DNA of 34,576 bases, from assembly GCF_030605225.1 (NCBI RefSeq), contig NZ_JAUWAV010000042.1:1-34576 (forward strand), written 5' to 3'. How positions within the stretch are numbered: the stretch's first letter is position 1; each line of letters begins with the position of its first letter. The translations under genes were made by a program, and so were the position numbers. Below, piece after piece: positions 8,842 through 19,409 of this stretch. This DNA comes from Geoalkalibacter sp. GTDB taxonomy: Bacteria; Desulfobacterota; Desulfuromonadia; Desulfuromonadales; Geoalkalibacteraceae. The notes under the pieces are model-generated. The model did not search any database. It worked only from the letters and a program-made list of their open reading frames with translations, and was not told the DNA's origin.

Positions 8842-9812
8842 TCGAGGTTGTCTCCGATGATGGTGTGAGAGTGCAGACGGGCGGTTTCCGCCATGCGCTG
8901 CTCCAGGCGGTCCTGAAATTCCCGGGCGCTGTGATACCCCATCTCCTTGAGCAGGCGATTGCGCGCGGCGACTTCGACCAGGGTGGTGATGTTGCGTCCC
9001 GGGCGCACCGGCACTCGCTGCATTGGAAGTTCCATGCCCAGCAGACGAGTGGTTTCCTCCTCCAACCCGAGGCGGTCGTATTCCTCCCCATCCTGCCATT
9101 GCACCAGTTCGATCACCAAATCGATCTTCTTGCGCTCGCGAATGGCGGCCACCCCAAACAGATGCTTGATGTTGATGATGCCCAAGCCGCGAATTTCCAT
9201 GTGATGATGCAGCAGATCCATACCCTCGCCGAACAGCACCGCGGGCAGTTTGGATCGAACTCGCACCACGTCGTCGGCCACCAGGCGATGCCCGCGCAGA
9301 ATCAGATCGAGAGCACATTCGCTCTTGCCGATGCCGCTTTTCCCCGTGATCAAAACGCCGACACCCAGGACATCCACCAGAACCCCGTGGACGATGGTGG
9401 ACGGCAATAGCCGCTCTTCGAGAAATTTGGTGATGAGGGAAATGAAGACCGAGCTCTGGTGGTGGGTGCGCAACAGGGGAATGCCGCGCCGGGCGGCTTC
9501 CTGAATCAGCAGATCCGGTGGATCCTGGCCCTTGGTGATGATCAGGCAGGAAATATCCAGCGCGCAGAGCTGCTCCAGGTTGCGTCGCGCTTTTTCCTGC
9601 GGCAACTGCGCCAGATAGGTCAATTCGGTGGAGCCCAGAACCTGGATGCGGTCGGGATGCAGGTTGGTCGTATAACCCGCCAGTGCCAGGCCGGGTTTCT
9701 GAATGCGCGGCACGCTGACCTTCTTGCCCAGCCCGGCTTCGCCGGCGAGCAGTTCCAAATCGAGGCCGGCTTCCTCCTCGCCGAGCAATTCTTGAATGCT
9801 GAGATCCGCCAT
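8838..9812 (-). CDS. hprK: HPr kinase/phosphorylase
   Basis: HprK phosphorylates Ser46 of HPr with ATP and removes that phosphate with Pi. The 324-residue length is normal. An N-terminal domain (about 1-130) is followed by the catalytic domain with His142 in VHG, the Walker A motif GKSGIGKS at 157-164, VADD near 178-181 and the signature EIRGLGIINI near 210. The ATG at 9812 is chosen because the upstream reading frame runs over the end of ptsN and the intergenic gap. It lies 19 bases after ptsN. Together with the HPr Ser46 site it implies that HPr is under kinase control. Confidence 0.95.
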   Translation of the reverse strand: MADLSIQELLGEEEAGLDLELLAGEAGLGKKVSVPRIQKPGLALAGYTTNLHPDRIQVLGSTELTYLAQLPQEKARRNLEQLCALDISCLIITKGQDPPDLLIQEAARRGIPLLRTHHQSSVFISLITKFLEERLLPSTIVHGVLVDVLGVGVLITGKSGIGKSECALDLILRGHRLVADDVVRVRSKLPAVLFGEGMDLLHHHMEIRGLGIINIKHLFGVAAIRERKKIDLVIELVQWQDGEEYDRLGLEEETTRLLGMELPMQRVPVRPGRNITTLVEVAARNRLLKEMGYHSAREFQDRLEQRMAETARLHSHTIIGDNLE

Positions 9813-9831
9813 GGGACTTGGTTTCTCAAAA

Positions 9832-10293
9832 TCAGAGGTGGTCTTCCTCTTCCGTGATGATCCGAAACAACTCAGAACCGTCCGCGGCCAGGAGAAGGCG
9901 ATCGCGCACCTGAGCATTTTTCAGGAGCTTGGAGATGCGCGCCAGGGTCTTGAGATGCACCCCCACCGAATCTTCCGGGGCGACCAGCAGAAAAAAGAGA
10001 TGAGACGGGCGCCCATCCATGGCATCAAAATCGATACCCGCACGGCTCCGACCGAAAGACAACATGAGATGGTCGATATTTTTGAGCTTGCCGTGGGGAA
10101 TGGCCACGCCCTCGCCGATACCGGTGCTGCCGAGCCGTTCGCGCTCCTTGAGCACATCCACCACCAAAGCGCGGTCCAGACCCTTTTCCACACCGGCCAG
10201 TGCGGCCGTCAACTCCTCGAGCAGGGCGTTTTTTTCGGTGGCTTTGAGCTCGGCGACGATGGCACCGGGATTGAGCAGTTCGGAGATTTTCAT
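9832..10293 (-). CDS. ptsN: PTS IIA-Ntr (fructose/mannitol-type IIA) regulatory protein
   Basis: A 153-residue IIA protein with the phosphate-accepting His67 in GVAIPHGK, plus ERERLGSTGIGEG just before it and a conserved C-terminal SKLLKNAQVRDRLL helix region. PtsN proteins control potassium, phosphate and nitrogen functions through protein contacts and do not carry sugar. The gene lies downstream of rpoN and hpf, as in most Proteobacteria. A stem-loop terminator separates it from hpf. Confidence 0.93.
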   Translation of the reverse strand: MKISELLNPGAIVAELKATEKNALLEELTAALAGVEKGLDRALVVDVLKERERLGSTGIGEGVAIPHGKLKNIDHLMLSFGRSRAGIDFDAMDGRPSHLFFLLVAPEDSVGVHLKTLARISKLLKNAQVRDRLLLAADGSELFRIITEEEDHL

Positions 10294-10321
10294 AGGTTCC
10301 AGAGCGACCCCGTCGTTGGGG

Positions 10322-10360
10322 AAAAAGGAGGGGGAAGAATCTTGCGGTCCCTCCCCCCTC
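10322..10360 (-). terminator. Probable intrinsic terminator between hpf and ptsN
   Basis: On the minus strand GAGGGGG (10360-10354) pairs with CCCCCTC (10334-10328) around a 19-base loop and is followed by CTTTTT. It starts 22 bases past the hpf stop, so it could end or reduce transcription before ptsN. Confidence 0.55.
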
Positions 10361-10381
10361 TAGGCCGTAAAGTTACGCGAA

Positions 10382-10930
10382 TCAGGATGTCTGCGGGATG
10401 ATCAGGCCGTAGTTGCCGTCCTTGCGCCGGTACACCACGTTGATCGCTTCGGATTCATCATCGGTGAAGACCAGAAAATCCTTGTTCAGCAGATCCATCT
10501 GCATCACGGCCTCTTCCACGGACATGGGTTTGACGGGAAAGCTGTGGCTGCGAATGATGGCGGGCTCACCGCGCCCCTCATCGATGCTTTCAGCGGCAAA
10601 CACGGTCTTTTGCACCTGACGCTCGCGGCCGGGGGCGGGTTTGTGGTTCTTGATCTTTTCCTTGTAGCGCTTGAGCTGACGCTCGATCTTGTCGACCACG
10701 GCATCGACGGCAGCATACATGTCGTTGGTTTCTTCCGAACCCTTGATGGTGATGCCCTTTGCCACCAGCGCCACCTCGGCGCGATGGCGGATTTTTTTCT
10801 CCACGCTCAGCACCACCTGGGCATCGATGGGCTCGTCGATATACTTCTTCACCCGCTCCAGTTTCTCCTCGGCATAGGCACGAAGAGGGTCGCTGGCTTC
10901 CATATGCCTGAAGGTCACGGCAATTTGCAT
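10382..10930 (-). CDS. hpf: Long-form ribosome hibernation promoting factor
   Basis: This factor binds ribosomes in slow growth and drives 100S dimers. The 182-residue length is the long form: an N-terminal ribosome-binding S30AE domain (about 1-100) with MQIAVTFRHMEAS at the start and a C-terminal dimerisation domain (about 125-182) with KPMSVEEAVMQMD and FLVFTDDESEAINVVYRR-type segments. A basic linker joins them. The ATG has AGGAGG five bases upstream. A promoter and a 9-bp hairpin leader lie directly upstream, so it is controlled separately from rpoN. Pairing of hpf with rpoN and ptsN is usual in Proteobacteria, though there it is often the short form. Confidence 0.95.
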   Translation of the reverse strand: MQIAVTFRHMEASDPLRAYAEEKLERVKKYIDEPIDAQVVLSVEKKIRHRAEVALVAKGITIKGSEETNDMYAAVDAVVDKIERQLKRYKEKIKNHKPAPGRERQVQKTVFAAESIDEGRGEPAIIRSHSFPVKPMSVEEAVMQMDLLNKDFLVFTDDESEAINVVYRRKDGNYGLIIPQTS

Positions 10931-10950
10931 ACATACCTCCTGATGAATAA

Positions 10951-10976
10951 ACCATCCCGGCCATTGACGGGATGGT
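10951..10976 (-). promoter_or_regulatory. Hairpin in the hpf 5' leader
   Basis: ACCATCCCG (10951-10959) and CGGGATGGT (10968-10976) form a perfect 9-bp stem with an 8-base loop. It lies between the hpf promoter and its AGGAGG site, inside the leader. It could protect the mRNA, or act as a regulatory structure; the following TTTATT is too poor for a firm terminator call. Confidence 0.5.
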
Positions 10977-10987
10977 GCTTGAGTTCA

Positions 10988-11016
10988 AGTATAGCGCGCG
11001 CGGGCCGTTTCATCAA
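10988..11016 (-). promoter_or_regulatory. Sigma-70 promoter for hpf
   Basis: On the minus strand TTGATG (11016-11011) and TATACT (10993-10988) are 17 bases apart. The spacer is very GC-rich (GCCCGCGCGCGC), which resembles a discriminator-sensitive or growth-rate-controlled promoter, but that is speculation. Confidence 0.65.
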
Positions 11017-11062
11017 AAAACGCCCGGCGCCGAAAAAAATTGAACAATGATCCCGCAGGATT

Positions 11063-12520
11063 TCAAAACAGACGCTTGCGCTCGGTGGACGACCCGATGC
11101 CGAGCATCTCGCGGTATTTGGTCACGGTCCGCCGAGCGATGTTGATGTTGTCCTTCTCCAGAATCTCCACGATCTTGCGGTCGGAATAGGGTTTTTTGGG
11201 ATTTTCGCCGGCGATGAGGTCACGGATGCGGCTCTTGACGCTTTCCGAGGCGATGGCGTCGCCGCCGGTGGTGTTGATGCCGCTGTTGAAGAAAAATTTC
11301 AGCTCATAGAGCCCCTGCGGGGTTTGCACGTACTTGTTGGTGGTCACGCGACTGATGGTCGACTCGTGCATCTCGATGTCCTCGGCGACATCGCGCAGCA
11401 CCAGGGGCTTGAGAAAATCGATCCCCTTCTCGAAGAACTCGCGCTGGAACTTAACAATGCTCTTGGTGACCTTGTAGATGGTGCGCTGGCGCTGATGGAT
11501 GCTTTTAATCAGCCACACCGCGCTGCGCAGTTTTTCCTGGATGTACTCGCCCGCCTTGGCATCGACCAGCGACTCATTGGTCATGGCCTGGCGGTAAAAG
11601 GCATTGATGCGCAGGTTGGGCAGGCCTTCGTCGTTAAGCACCACGACGAATTCGTCGCCGATCTTGTAGACAAAAATATCAGCCGTGATGTACTGCACAT
11701 CTTCCTGATTGTACTGACGCCCCGGCCGTGGATCGAGATTGGAGATGACGCGCGTGGCTTCGAGCACTTCATCAAGACTCACGCCCAGTGCTTTGGCGAT
11801 CACCGGATAGCGGCGATTTTCCAGATCCAGGATGTGATCGCGCAGCAAAGTTTCAACGAGCGTTCCTTCCATGCCCAGCATTCGTACCTGCGCCAGCAGG
11901 CATTCGCGCAGGTCGCGAGCGGCAACCCCCGGAGGATCAAATTCCTGAACAACCTTCAAGGCTTTTTCGACCTGCGCGGTGGTCGTTGCGGTCGCGGCGG
12001 CGACTTCCTCAAGGGTCGCCTTGAAAAATCCATCCTCGTCCAGATTGCCGATGATCTCCGCCGCGACCTGACGGGTCTGATCGTCGAGACGCGACAGGTT
12101 GAGCTGCCACATGAGATGGTCGCTGAGAGTGCTTTTTTTGGTCAGCAGATTTTCATAGGAAGGACGATCATCGTCCTCTTCATAGGCATCGGCCACGGAG
12201 CCGCCGAGGTTGTAGCCCTCCAGGTAGGTCTGCCAGTCGATGTCGTTGAGCCCTTCCTTGTCGCCCTTGACCTCGGGCAACTCCTCGAAACTCTCGCTCT
12301 CGCCGCCCTCCGAGGTCACGGTGACGGGCTCCTCGGCGACCTCGCGTTCCTCGACGATTTCCGGGCCTTCGTCGAGGATGGGATTTTCCTCGAGTTCCTG
12401 CTGCACCAGGTCGATCAATTCCATGCGCGAGAGCTGCAGGAGCTTGATGGCCTGCTGCAACTGCGGCGTCATCACCAGTTGCTGGCTCAGTTTCAGTTGT
12501 TGGCGAATTTCCAGAGCCAT
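11063..12520 (-). CDS. rpoN: RNA polymerase sigma-54 factor
   Basis: Sigma-54 directs RNA polymerase to -24/-12 promoters and needs enhancer-binding activators. The 485-residue protein has the glutamine-rich region I at residues 1-50 (QQLKLSQQLVMTPQLQQAI), an acidic region II (about 50-120), the core-binding domain, a helix-turn-helix (about 360-390) and the RpoN box ARRTVTKYRE at 462-471. The ATG at 12520 gives the standard N-terminus; a GGGA site is seven bases upstream. It lies 102 bases after lptB, in the common lptB-rpoN-hpf-ptsN order. Confidence 0.97.
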   Translation of the reverse strand: MALEIRQQLKLSQQLVMTPQLQQAIKLLQLSRMELIDLVQQELEENPILDEGPEIVEEREVAEEPVTVTSEGGESESFEELPEVKGDKEGLNDIDWQTYLEGYNLGGSVADAYEEDDDRPSYENLLTKKSTLSDHLMWQLNLSRLDDQTRQVAAEIIGNLDEDGFFKATLEEVAAATATTTAQVEKALKVVQEFDPPGVAARDLRECLLAQVRMLGMEGTLVETLLRDHILDLENRRYPVIAKALGVSLDEVLEATRVISNLDPRPGRQYNQEDVQYITADIFVYKIGDEFVVVLNDEGLPNLRINAFYRQAMTNESLVDAKAGEYIQEKLRSAVWLIKSIHQRQRTIYKVTKSIVKFQREFFEKGIDFLKPLVLRDVAEDIEMHESTISRVTTNKYVQTPQGLYELKFFFNSGINTTGGDAIASESVKSRIRDLIAGENPKKPYSDRKIVEILEKDNINIARRTVTKYREMLGIGSSTERKRLF

Positions 12521-12622
12521 GTTTGATTCCCGACAATTTCCTTGTTATTTAGGGCCATTTAAACCCGTTTCGGCGACAAAGACCAGAAAAAACAAAATTC
12601 GCGGCACCGCGCAATCCGCCGT

Positions 12623-13348
12623 TCAGAGCGAGAACTTTTCTCCCAGGTAGACTTCCCGCGCGCGGGGGCTGGCGGCGATTTCCGCCGGCGTGCCCTTCTC
12701 GAGAAGCCGGCCTTCGCTCAGAATGTAGGCCTGATCGCAAACACCCAGCGTTTCGCGCACATTATGGTCGGAGATCAGGATCCCGATGCCCCGTGCCACC
12801 AGTTGCGCGATGGTTTTCTGAATGTCGAGCACCGCGATGGGATCGATTCCGGCAAAAGGCTCATCGAGGAGAATAAAGGCCGGATCGAGCACCAGGGCCC
12901 GGGCGATTTCCACCCGGCGCCGTTCCCCGCCCGACAGGGCATAGCCCTGACTGCGGGCGATATGCGTGAGCCCGAATTCCTCAAGCAGCCGGTCGCAGCG
13001 ACCGCGTCGCTCGGCCGGACTCAAGCCCAGGGTTTCGAGAATCGCAAGCAGGTTGTCCTCGACCGTCATCTTGCGAAAAACCGACGGTTCCTGAGGCAGA
13101 TAGGAGATCCCGGAACGCGCGCGCAGATACATGGGCCAATCGGTGATGTCGCGCTCGTCGAAGAAAATCCGGCCCTGATCCGGCCGGGTCAGGCCCACCA
13201 CCATGTAAAAGGATGTGGTCTTGCCGGCGCCGTTGGGCCCGAGCAGACCGATGACCTGGCCCGAGCTGATGTCCAGATCGACCTCGCGCACCACCTGGCG
13301 CCCCTTGTAGGCTTTGCACAGGCCTTGCGCCCTGAGCACATGGGTCAC
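12623..13348 (-). CDS. lptB: LPS export ABC transporter ATPase
   Basis: LptB powers extraction of LPS from the inner membrane with LptF and LptG, which are not in this window. The 241-residue protein has Walker [10 protein letters not shown] at 37-45, the signature [15 protein letters not shown] near 140, and Walker [13 protein letters not shown]. The start is a GTG at 13348, overlapping the lptA stop as GTGA, with GGGAG eight bases upstream. The GTG start may keep expression modest. Confidence 0.95.
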   Translation of the reverse strand: MTHVLRAQGLCKAYKGRQVVREVDLDISSGQVIGLLGPNGAGKTTSFYMVVGLTRPDQGRIFFDERDITDWPMYLRARSGISYLPQEPSVFRKMTVEDNLLAILETLGLSPAERRGRCDRLLEEFGLTHIARSQGYALSGGERRRVEIARALVLDPAFILLDEPFAGIDPIAVLDIQKTIAQLVARGIGILISDHNVRETLGVCDQAYILSEGRLLEKGTPAEIAASPRAREVYLGEKFSL

Positions 13349-13830
13349 GGACTGCTCTCCCGCGGGTGGAAAATGGCCCGTGCCGGAGCGCCTTCGCGAC
13401 TTTTTACCAGGCTTCGCTCATCTCGGAGATAAACGGTGATTTCGTCACCCTCGATGGAATCCTTACCCTGATGAACCCGTGGATTACCGGTCAGCACGAC
13501 CATCTCCTGATCACGGTGAAACACGCCCTGCTCGCCCGTGGCGATCCGATCTCCCTGCACGATGCGCACTCGTCCCTGGGCGAGAATACGCGTGACCTCC
13601 TGCTCGTTGTCGCTGAAAAAGACCGTCATCTGGTCGGCATAGATCACGACATCCGCCTGGGTGGCCACCACGTTGCCGCTGAACAGAACGCGGCGCGGCG
13701 CACTGAAACCTTCCATGCGCTCCGAGGTGACCTCGATGGGACCCTTCTCCGCCGGGGCGGCCGAAACCGAACCAAGCATCGTCAACAAGGACAGAAACAG
13801 CCCGGAAAAAATCAGCAAGAATCGATTCAT
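13345..13830 (-). CDS. lptA: LPS export periplasmic bridge protein LptA
   Basis: LptA forms the periplasmic bridge that carries LPS between the membranes. The 161-residue protein has a signal peptide (about 1-24, cleaved after VSA) and an OstA/LptA beta-jellyroll with [22 protein letters not shown] and GEQGVFH-type repeats. It overlaps lptC as ATGA and lptB as GTGA. Identity rests on these repeats and on position. Confidence 0.9.
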   Translation of the reverse strand: MNRFLLIFSGLFLSLLTMLGSVSAAPAEKGPIEVTSERMEGFSAPRRVLFSGNVVATQADVVIYADQMTVFFSDNEQEVTRILAQGRVRIVQGDRIATGEQGVFHRDQEMVVLTGNPRVHQGKDSIEGDEITVYLRDERSLVKSREGAPARAIFHPRESSP

Positions 13831-14411
13831 GGCTTAATCTGCGCGGCTCCCGAGCTCAAGATTGCCTGAACATCGGCCGGGATCTCGACCCGGCGGGTGG
13901 TTACATCCAGACGCAGGCCTTGACCGCGAATCTCGAACGCGTCGGAGAGAATCCTCACGGCTTCGTCGGTCAGGGCAAGCTTGCGCGCGTCCTCGTAGTC
14001 CAGGCTTTGCGTGAACAGTGTATATTGCTCTGTCGCCTCAACCACGACATCGCCCCAGACGCGCAGTTGTCGAGCCTCGATATCGATGCGCCCGTGCTGC
14101 GCTCTCAGGGTCATCTCGACTCCCTCGCCGCTCTCATCGTAAAAAAAGACCCGGGGATTTTCGATGAGGGCCTCGTTGCTTTGCCGGCGAAAACCCGCGG
14201 AGTCGCCTTCGACCATCCATTGCCGGCGCCCGTCGCGCGTTTCCGTGTACTCAAAGGCTTGCAGCGCAAGATCGGCCTCCCGAAGGATTTCCACCGCGCT
14301 TTCCAGCGCCGGACCGCGCGGCAGGTTACGCAGAACCACCGCGCCCAGGACCAGCAGCAGCAGGACGATGGCCAGCAAGAGAACGCGACGTGTCTGGAAA
14401 CCCTTCATCAT
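13827..14411 (-). CDS. lptC: LPS export membrane-anchored protein LptC
   Basis: LptC is the inner-membrane anchored receptor for LPS and hands it to LptA. After the chosen ATG at 14411 comes a basic stretch, one transmembrane helix (LLLAIVLLLLVLGAVVL) and a periplasmic jellyroll domain with the repeat-like segments DGRRQWMVEGDSA and RAQHGRIDIEARQLRVWGDV. The length is 194 residues from that start, in the family range. A GTG at 14432 and a second ATG at 14408 are also possible; none has a strong Shine-Dalgarno site. Sequence similarity in this family is low, so the call leans on position before lptA. Confidence 0.85.
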   Translation of the reverse strand: MMKGFQTRRVLLLAIVLLLLVLGAVVLRNLPRGPALESAVEILREADLALQAFEYTETRDGRRQWMVEGDSAGFRRQSNEALIENPRVFFYDESGEGVEMTLRAQHGRIDIEARQLRVWGDVVVEATEQYTLFTQSLDYEDARKLALTDEAVRILSDAFEIRGQGLRLDVTTRRVEIPADVQAILSSGAAQIKP

Positions 14412-14422
14412 TTTTGCCGACC

Positions 14423-14452
14423 AGTCTAGCACCGGTCATTAGGGACTGTAAA
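14423..14452 (-). promoter_or_regulatory. Possible internal promoter before lptC
   Basis: TTTACA (14452-14447) and TAGACT (14428-14423) stand 18 bases apart on the minus strand in the 85-base gap after kdsC. The predicted start would be only a few bases before the lptC ATG, giving an almost leaderless mRNA, so this is tentative. Confidence 0.3.
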
Positions 14453-14496
14453 GAAGGAATGTTTGTCTTGGCATGAAAATTGTAGAGATGCCCGAA

Positions 14497-15024
14497 TCAG
14501 CCGCCCGCCTCTTGGAAATAGCGCCTTGTCACCTCGTCCCAGCGTCCGGACTGTTGGAGGATGAGATCACAGACTTCCCGCACCGCTCCGCGTCCGCCGA
14601 GCCGCCGGGTCACATAATGGACATAAGGCTTGATCTCCTCGACGGCGTCCGCCACCGTCACGGCCAGGCCGACCCGACGCAGGATGGGCAAATCGACCAC
14701 ATCGTCTCCGACGTAGGCCACCTGCTCGTCGTTCAGGCCCAGTTCGGCAAGTACGGCGGCGTAGGGGATGAGCTTGTCCTTGGCGCCCTGATGGACGATG
14801 GCGATGTCGAGTTCCGCGGCGCGATGAGCCACCACCTGGGAACTGCGTCCGGTAATGATGCCCACCTGAATGCCGGCGCGCTGCACCAGCTTGAGGCCAT
14901 GGCCGTCCTTGACGTCGAAGGCCTTGGTTTCCACGCCCTGATTGTCGTAGATGATCCGGCCGTCGGTGAGAACGCCGTCCACATCGAGAAGCAGCAGTTT
15001 GATCTTGCCGCAGCGCTCCTGCAT
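14497..15024 (-). CDS. kdsC: Kdo-8-phosphate phosphatase
   Basis: KdsC removes phosphate from Kdo-8-phosphate to give Kdo. The 175-residue protein is a HAD phosphatase of the small tetrameric type: LLLDVDGVLTDG carries the catalytic Asp14 and Asp16, IITGRSS is motif II, KDK near residue 84 is motif III, and YVGDDVVDLPIL is motif IV. Its ATG shares one base with the kdsD stop (TGATG). It follows kdsD as in many Gram-negatives. Confidence 0.93.
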   Translation of the reverse strand: MQERCGKIKLLLLDVDGVLTDGRIIYDNQGVETKAFDVKDGHGLKLVQRAGIQVGIITGRSSQVVAHRAAELDIAIVHQGAKDKLIPYAAVLAELGLNDEQVAYVGDDVVDLPILRRVGLAVTVADAVEEIKPYVHYVTRRLGGRGAVREVCDLILQQSGRWDEVTRRYFQEAGG

Positions 15025-15995
15025 CAGGCCACCCCCGCCTTGAGCAGATCGTGAATGTGAATGATCCCGACGGGAATCCGGCTTTCCTCCGTCTCGAAAA
15101 CAAACAACGAGGTGATGGAATGCTCCTCCATGCGCTGCAAGGCCTTGGCCGCCAGGTTGGAGCGCAGAATGCGCTTGGGGTTGGCGCTCATGATGGTGCC
15201 GATGGGAGCATTGAGAATATCGAAGCCGCCCTCGATGCGACGGCGCAAATCGCCGTCGGTAAACACGCCGACCAGATTGCCCTCAGCATCGGTCACTCCC
15301 GTCACGCCGAGCTTCTTGCTGGTGATTTCAAACAGCGCCTCCTTGAGCAGGGTGTCGTCACGCACCAGGGGAATGGCCGAGCCGCTGTGCATCATGTCCT
15401 CGACCCGCAGCAGCAGCTTTTTGCCCAGGGCGCCGCCGGGGTGAAAGAGAGCGAAATCCTCCTCGCGAAAACCGCGCCGCTCCAGCAACGCCACCGCCAG
15501 GGCATCGCCCATGGCCAAGGTGGCGGTGGTGCTTGCCGTGGGCGCCAGCCCCAGGGGGCAGGCCTCTTCCTTGACGGAAATATCCAGGGTCACGTCGCCC
15601 GCACGCCCCAGGGTGCTGCGGACATTGCCGGTCATGGCGATCAGCGGCAGGCCCATGCGTTTGATGACCGGCAAAATACGGGAAATTTCCTCGGTTTCCC
15701 CCGAGTTGGAAATGGCGATGACCACATCGCCTTTCATGAGCATGCCGAGATCACCATGAATCCCTTCGGCGGGATGCAGAAACAGAGCCGGAGTCCCGGT
15801 GGAGGCCATGGTCGAGGCGATCTTCTGACAGATCAGGCCCGATTTGCCCATGCCGGTGATCACCACCCGTCCCTGGCATGCCAAAATCATCTCCACGGCC
15901 CGCTCGAAGCGCTCATCGAGACGCTCGATCAGCGCACTGACGGCGTCGGCCTCGACGGCAAGCACCTGGCGTGCCGTATTGAGAATCGAAGTCAT
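15024..15995 (-). CDS. kdsD: Arabinose-5-phosphate isomerase
   Basis: KdsD converts ribulose-5-phosphate to arabinose-5-phosphate, the start of the Kdo pathway. The 323-residue protein has an N-terminal SIS domain (about 30-175) with GMGKSGLICQKIA, the sugar-phosphate loop AISNSGETEE and LAPTASTTATLAMGDALA, then two CBS domains (about 205-320) with TDGDLRRR. I chose the ATG at 15995: AAGGAG is ten bases upstream, whereas a GTG at 16004 sits too close to that site. It begins one base after the kdsA stop. Confidence 0.93.
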   Translation of the reverse strand: MTSILNTARQVLAVEADAVSALIERLDERFERAVEMILACQGRVVITGMGKSGLICQKIASTMASTGTPALFLHPAEGIHGDLGMLMKGDVVIAISNSGETEEISRILPVIKRMGLPLIAMTGNVRSTLGRAGDVTLDISVKEEACPLGLAPTASTTATLAMGDALAVALLERRGFREEDFALFHPGGALGKKLLLRVEDMMHSGSAIPLVRDDTLLKEALFEITSKKLGVTGVTDAEGNLVGVFTDGDLRRRIEGGFDILNAPIGTIMSANPKRILRSNLAAKALQRMEEHSITSLFVFETEESRIPVGIIHIHDLLKAGVA

Positions 15996-15996
15996 A

Positions 15997-16827
15997 TCAG
16001 CCACGCTCCTTGATCAGACGGTCGATGGTCAAAATCTCTCGCAGCATGGCCCGCAACTGATCGAGGCGCAGGCTGTTGGGACCGTCGCACAGCGCGAAAT
16101 CGGGATTTTCGTGAACCTCCCAGAACAGCGCATCGATTCCCACGGCCACCGCCGCGCGGGACAGAGCGCCGACATACTGGCGCTGGCCGCCGGAGCTGGT
16201 GCCGGCGCCGCCCGGCAACTGAACCGCATGGGTGGCGTCGAACACCACCGGGCAGCCAGTTTCGCGCATGATCACCAGGGAGCGCATGTCGACCACCAGA
16301 TTGTTGTAGCCGAAGGATGCGCCGCGCTCGGTGAGCAACACCTGGGAATTGCCGGCCTGCTCGATCTTCTTCACCGCGTTGGCCATATCCCAGGGGGCGA
16401 GGAATTGACCCTTCTTGACGTTGACGACCTTGCCGGTGCGCGCCGCGGCAAGCAACAGATCGGTCTGACGCGAGAGAAAGGCCGGGATCTGCAGGATATC
16501 GAGCACCTCGGCGGCGGCGGGAATCTGGCTGAGATCATGGACGTCGGAGAGCACCGGCACCTCGAACTCGCGTTTGACCCTGGCGAGGATTTCCAATCCT
16601 TCCACCATCCCCGGACCGCGAAAGGAACCGATGGAGGTGCGGTTGGCCTTGTCGTAGGAGGCCTTGAACACCAGGCCGATGCCCAACTCGGTGGTGAGCT
16701 TCTTCAAAGACTCGGCGATGCGCAGGGTCAGCCCCTGCTCTTCGATGACGCAGGGCCCGGCGATCAGCACCAGGGGCCGATTGCCGCCAAAGGTCACATT
16801 GCCGACGGAGATCTCTCGCACCTTCAT
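15997..16827 (-). CDS. kdsA: 3-deoxy-8-phosphooctulonate synthase
   Basis: KdsA condenses arabinose-5-phosphate with phosphoenolpyruvate to Kdo-8-phosphate. The 276-residue protein shows the family motifs [36 protein letters not shown] and [12 protein letters not shown] Cys in LIAGPCV would fit the metal-dependent class, but I cannot settle the class, because that Cys occurs in both. I chose the ATG at 16827: GAGGTGG lies within the last codons of pyrG, a suitable distance away. It begins one base after the pyrG stop. Confidence 0.95.
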   Translation of the reverse strand: MKVREISVGNVTFGGNRPLVLIAGPCVIEEQGLTLRIAESLKKLTTELGIGLVFKASYDKANRTSIGSFRGPGMVEGLEILARVKREFEVPVLSDVHDLSQIPAAAEVLDILQIPAFLSRQTDLLLAAARTGKVVNVKKGQFLAPWDMANAVKKIEQAGNSQVLLTERGASFGYNNLVVDMRSLVIMRETGCPVVFDATHAVQLPGGAGTSSGGQRQYVGALSRAAVAVGIDALFWEVHENPDFALCDGPNSLRLDQLRAMLREILTIDRLIKERG

Positions 16828-16828
16828 C

Positions 16829-18508
<1,680 letters not shown>

Positions 18509-18551
18509 TTAGCCTTGAGGGCCAATCCGCCCGGAACGGCTCAAAGGCGTG

Positions 18552-18580
18552 ATTCTACACGCCGCACGGCAAAAAGAAAA
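18552..18580 (-). promoter_or_regulatory. Possible promoter for the pyrG-kdsA-kdsD-kdsC run
   Basis: A good -10 hexamer TAGAAT (18557-18552) is 17 bases from a weak -35, TTTTCT (18580-18575). It lies just after the kdsB terminator and about 120 bases before pyrG, where a promoter is expected. Confidence 0.35.
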
Positions 18581-18600
18581 CCCCCATTTCAGTGGGGGCG
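18571..18600 (-). terminator. Rho-independent terminator after kdsB
   Basis: On the minus strand CCCCCA (18598-18593) pairs with TGGGGG (18586-18581) around a six-base loop, followed by TTTTCTTTTT (18580-18571). It begins 27 bases past the kdsB stop and splits kdsB from pyrG. Confidence 0.8.
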
Positions 18601-18624
18601 GCACAGGCGGTGCACGGCGCAAAC

Positions 18625-19374
18625 TCAGGCATTTTGCAAGGCCAGGCACACCCGTGCCAGATCGGCGGGCGTATCGACACCCAGCGAGCTGAGGGCGGTT
18701 TCCACCACGCGAATGCGAAACCCGTGCTCCAGGGCGCGCAACTGCTCGAGTTTTTCCAGATTTTCCAGAGGCGTGGCAGGCAGGCGCGGATAGCGCAGAA
18801 GAAAGTCCCGCCGATACACATAGAGTCCGACGTGCTTGCGGGGGGCCAAGGCGGACAGATGCAGCTCCAGGTCGGAGGTGAAATCCCGCGGATGGGGGAT
18901 GGGCGCGCGAGAGAAATAGAGAGCGAAACCATCGCGGTCGGTCACCACCTTGACCACATTGGGATTGAGAAATTCATCCACAGAGGCGATGGGCGTCATG
19001 AGGGTGCCCATGAGAATGCCCGGATCTTGGCGCAAGGGTTCGACGGCCGCCTCGATCATACGCGGATCGATGAGAGGCTCATCGCCCTGCACGTTGACCA
19101 GCAGGTCCGCATCGATGCGGGCGGCCACCTCGGCCAGACGATCGGTGCCGGTGGGATGATCCTCGCGCGTCATCTCCACCTCGCCGCCGAAGGCGCGCAC
19201 CACCTCAAAGATGCGCTGGTCATCGGTGGCGACGATCACTCGATCAATGCCCCGGGCCTGCGTCACCCGCTCGTAGACCCGCTGGATCATGGGCTTGCCG
19301 AGAATGTCGACGAGGGGTTTGCCGGGAAAACGGGTGGAAGCGTAGCGAGCGGGAATCAGGGCGACAACGGTCAT
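18625..19374 (-). CDS. kdsB: 3-deoxy-manno-octulosonate cytidylyltransferase
   Basis: KdsB couples Kdo to CTP to give CMP-Kdo, the donor for lipid A core synthesis. The 249-residue protein has the nucleotide-binding motif [17 protein letters not shown] at residues 5-21, VIVATDD near 47-53, HPTGTDR near 75, and [10 protein letters not shown] near 93-102. Length is normal. The ATG has no strong Shine-Dalgarno site nearby. It has its own promoter at 19410-19439 and terminator, so it is a single-gene unit. Confidence 0.96.
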   Translation of the reverse strand: MTVVALIPARYASTRFPGKPLVDILGKPMIQRVYERVTQARGIDRVIVATDDQRIFEVVRAFGGEVEMTREDHPTGTDRLAEVAARIDADLLVNVQGDEPLIDPRMIEAAVEPLRQDPGILMGTLMTPIASVDEFLNPNVVKVVTDRDGFALYFSRAPIPHPRDFTSDLELHLSALAPRKHVGLYVYRRDFLLRYPRLPATPLENLEKLEQLRALEHGFRIRVVETALSSLGVDTPADLARVCLALQNA

Positions 19375-19409
19375 GGGGGCACGGGCATCCTGTGGGGAAA
19401 AGTTGCCCT

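Noticed and set aside
11324-12526. 400-codon plus-strand open frame opposite rpoN
   Set aside because: It is the complement of a clear sigma-54 gene and shows no family features.
12521-12622. Promoter for rpoN in the gap after lptB
   Set aside because: No -35/-10 pair with acceptable spacing was found; read-through from the lpt genes is as likely.
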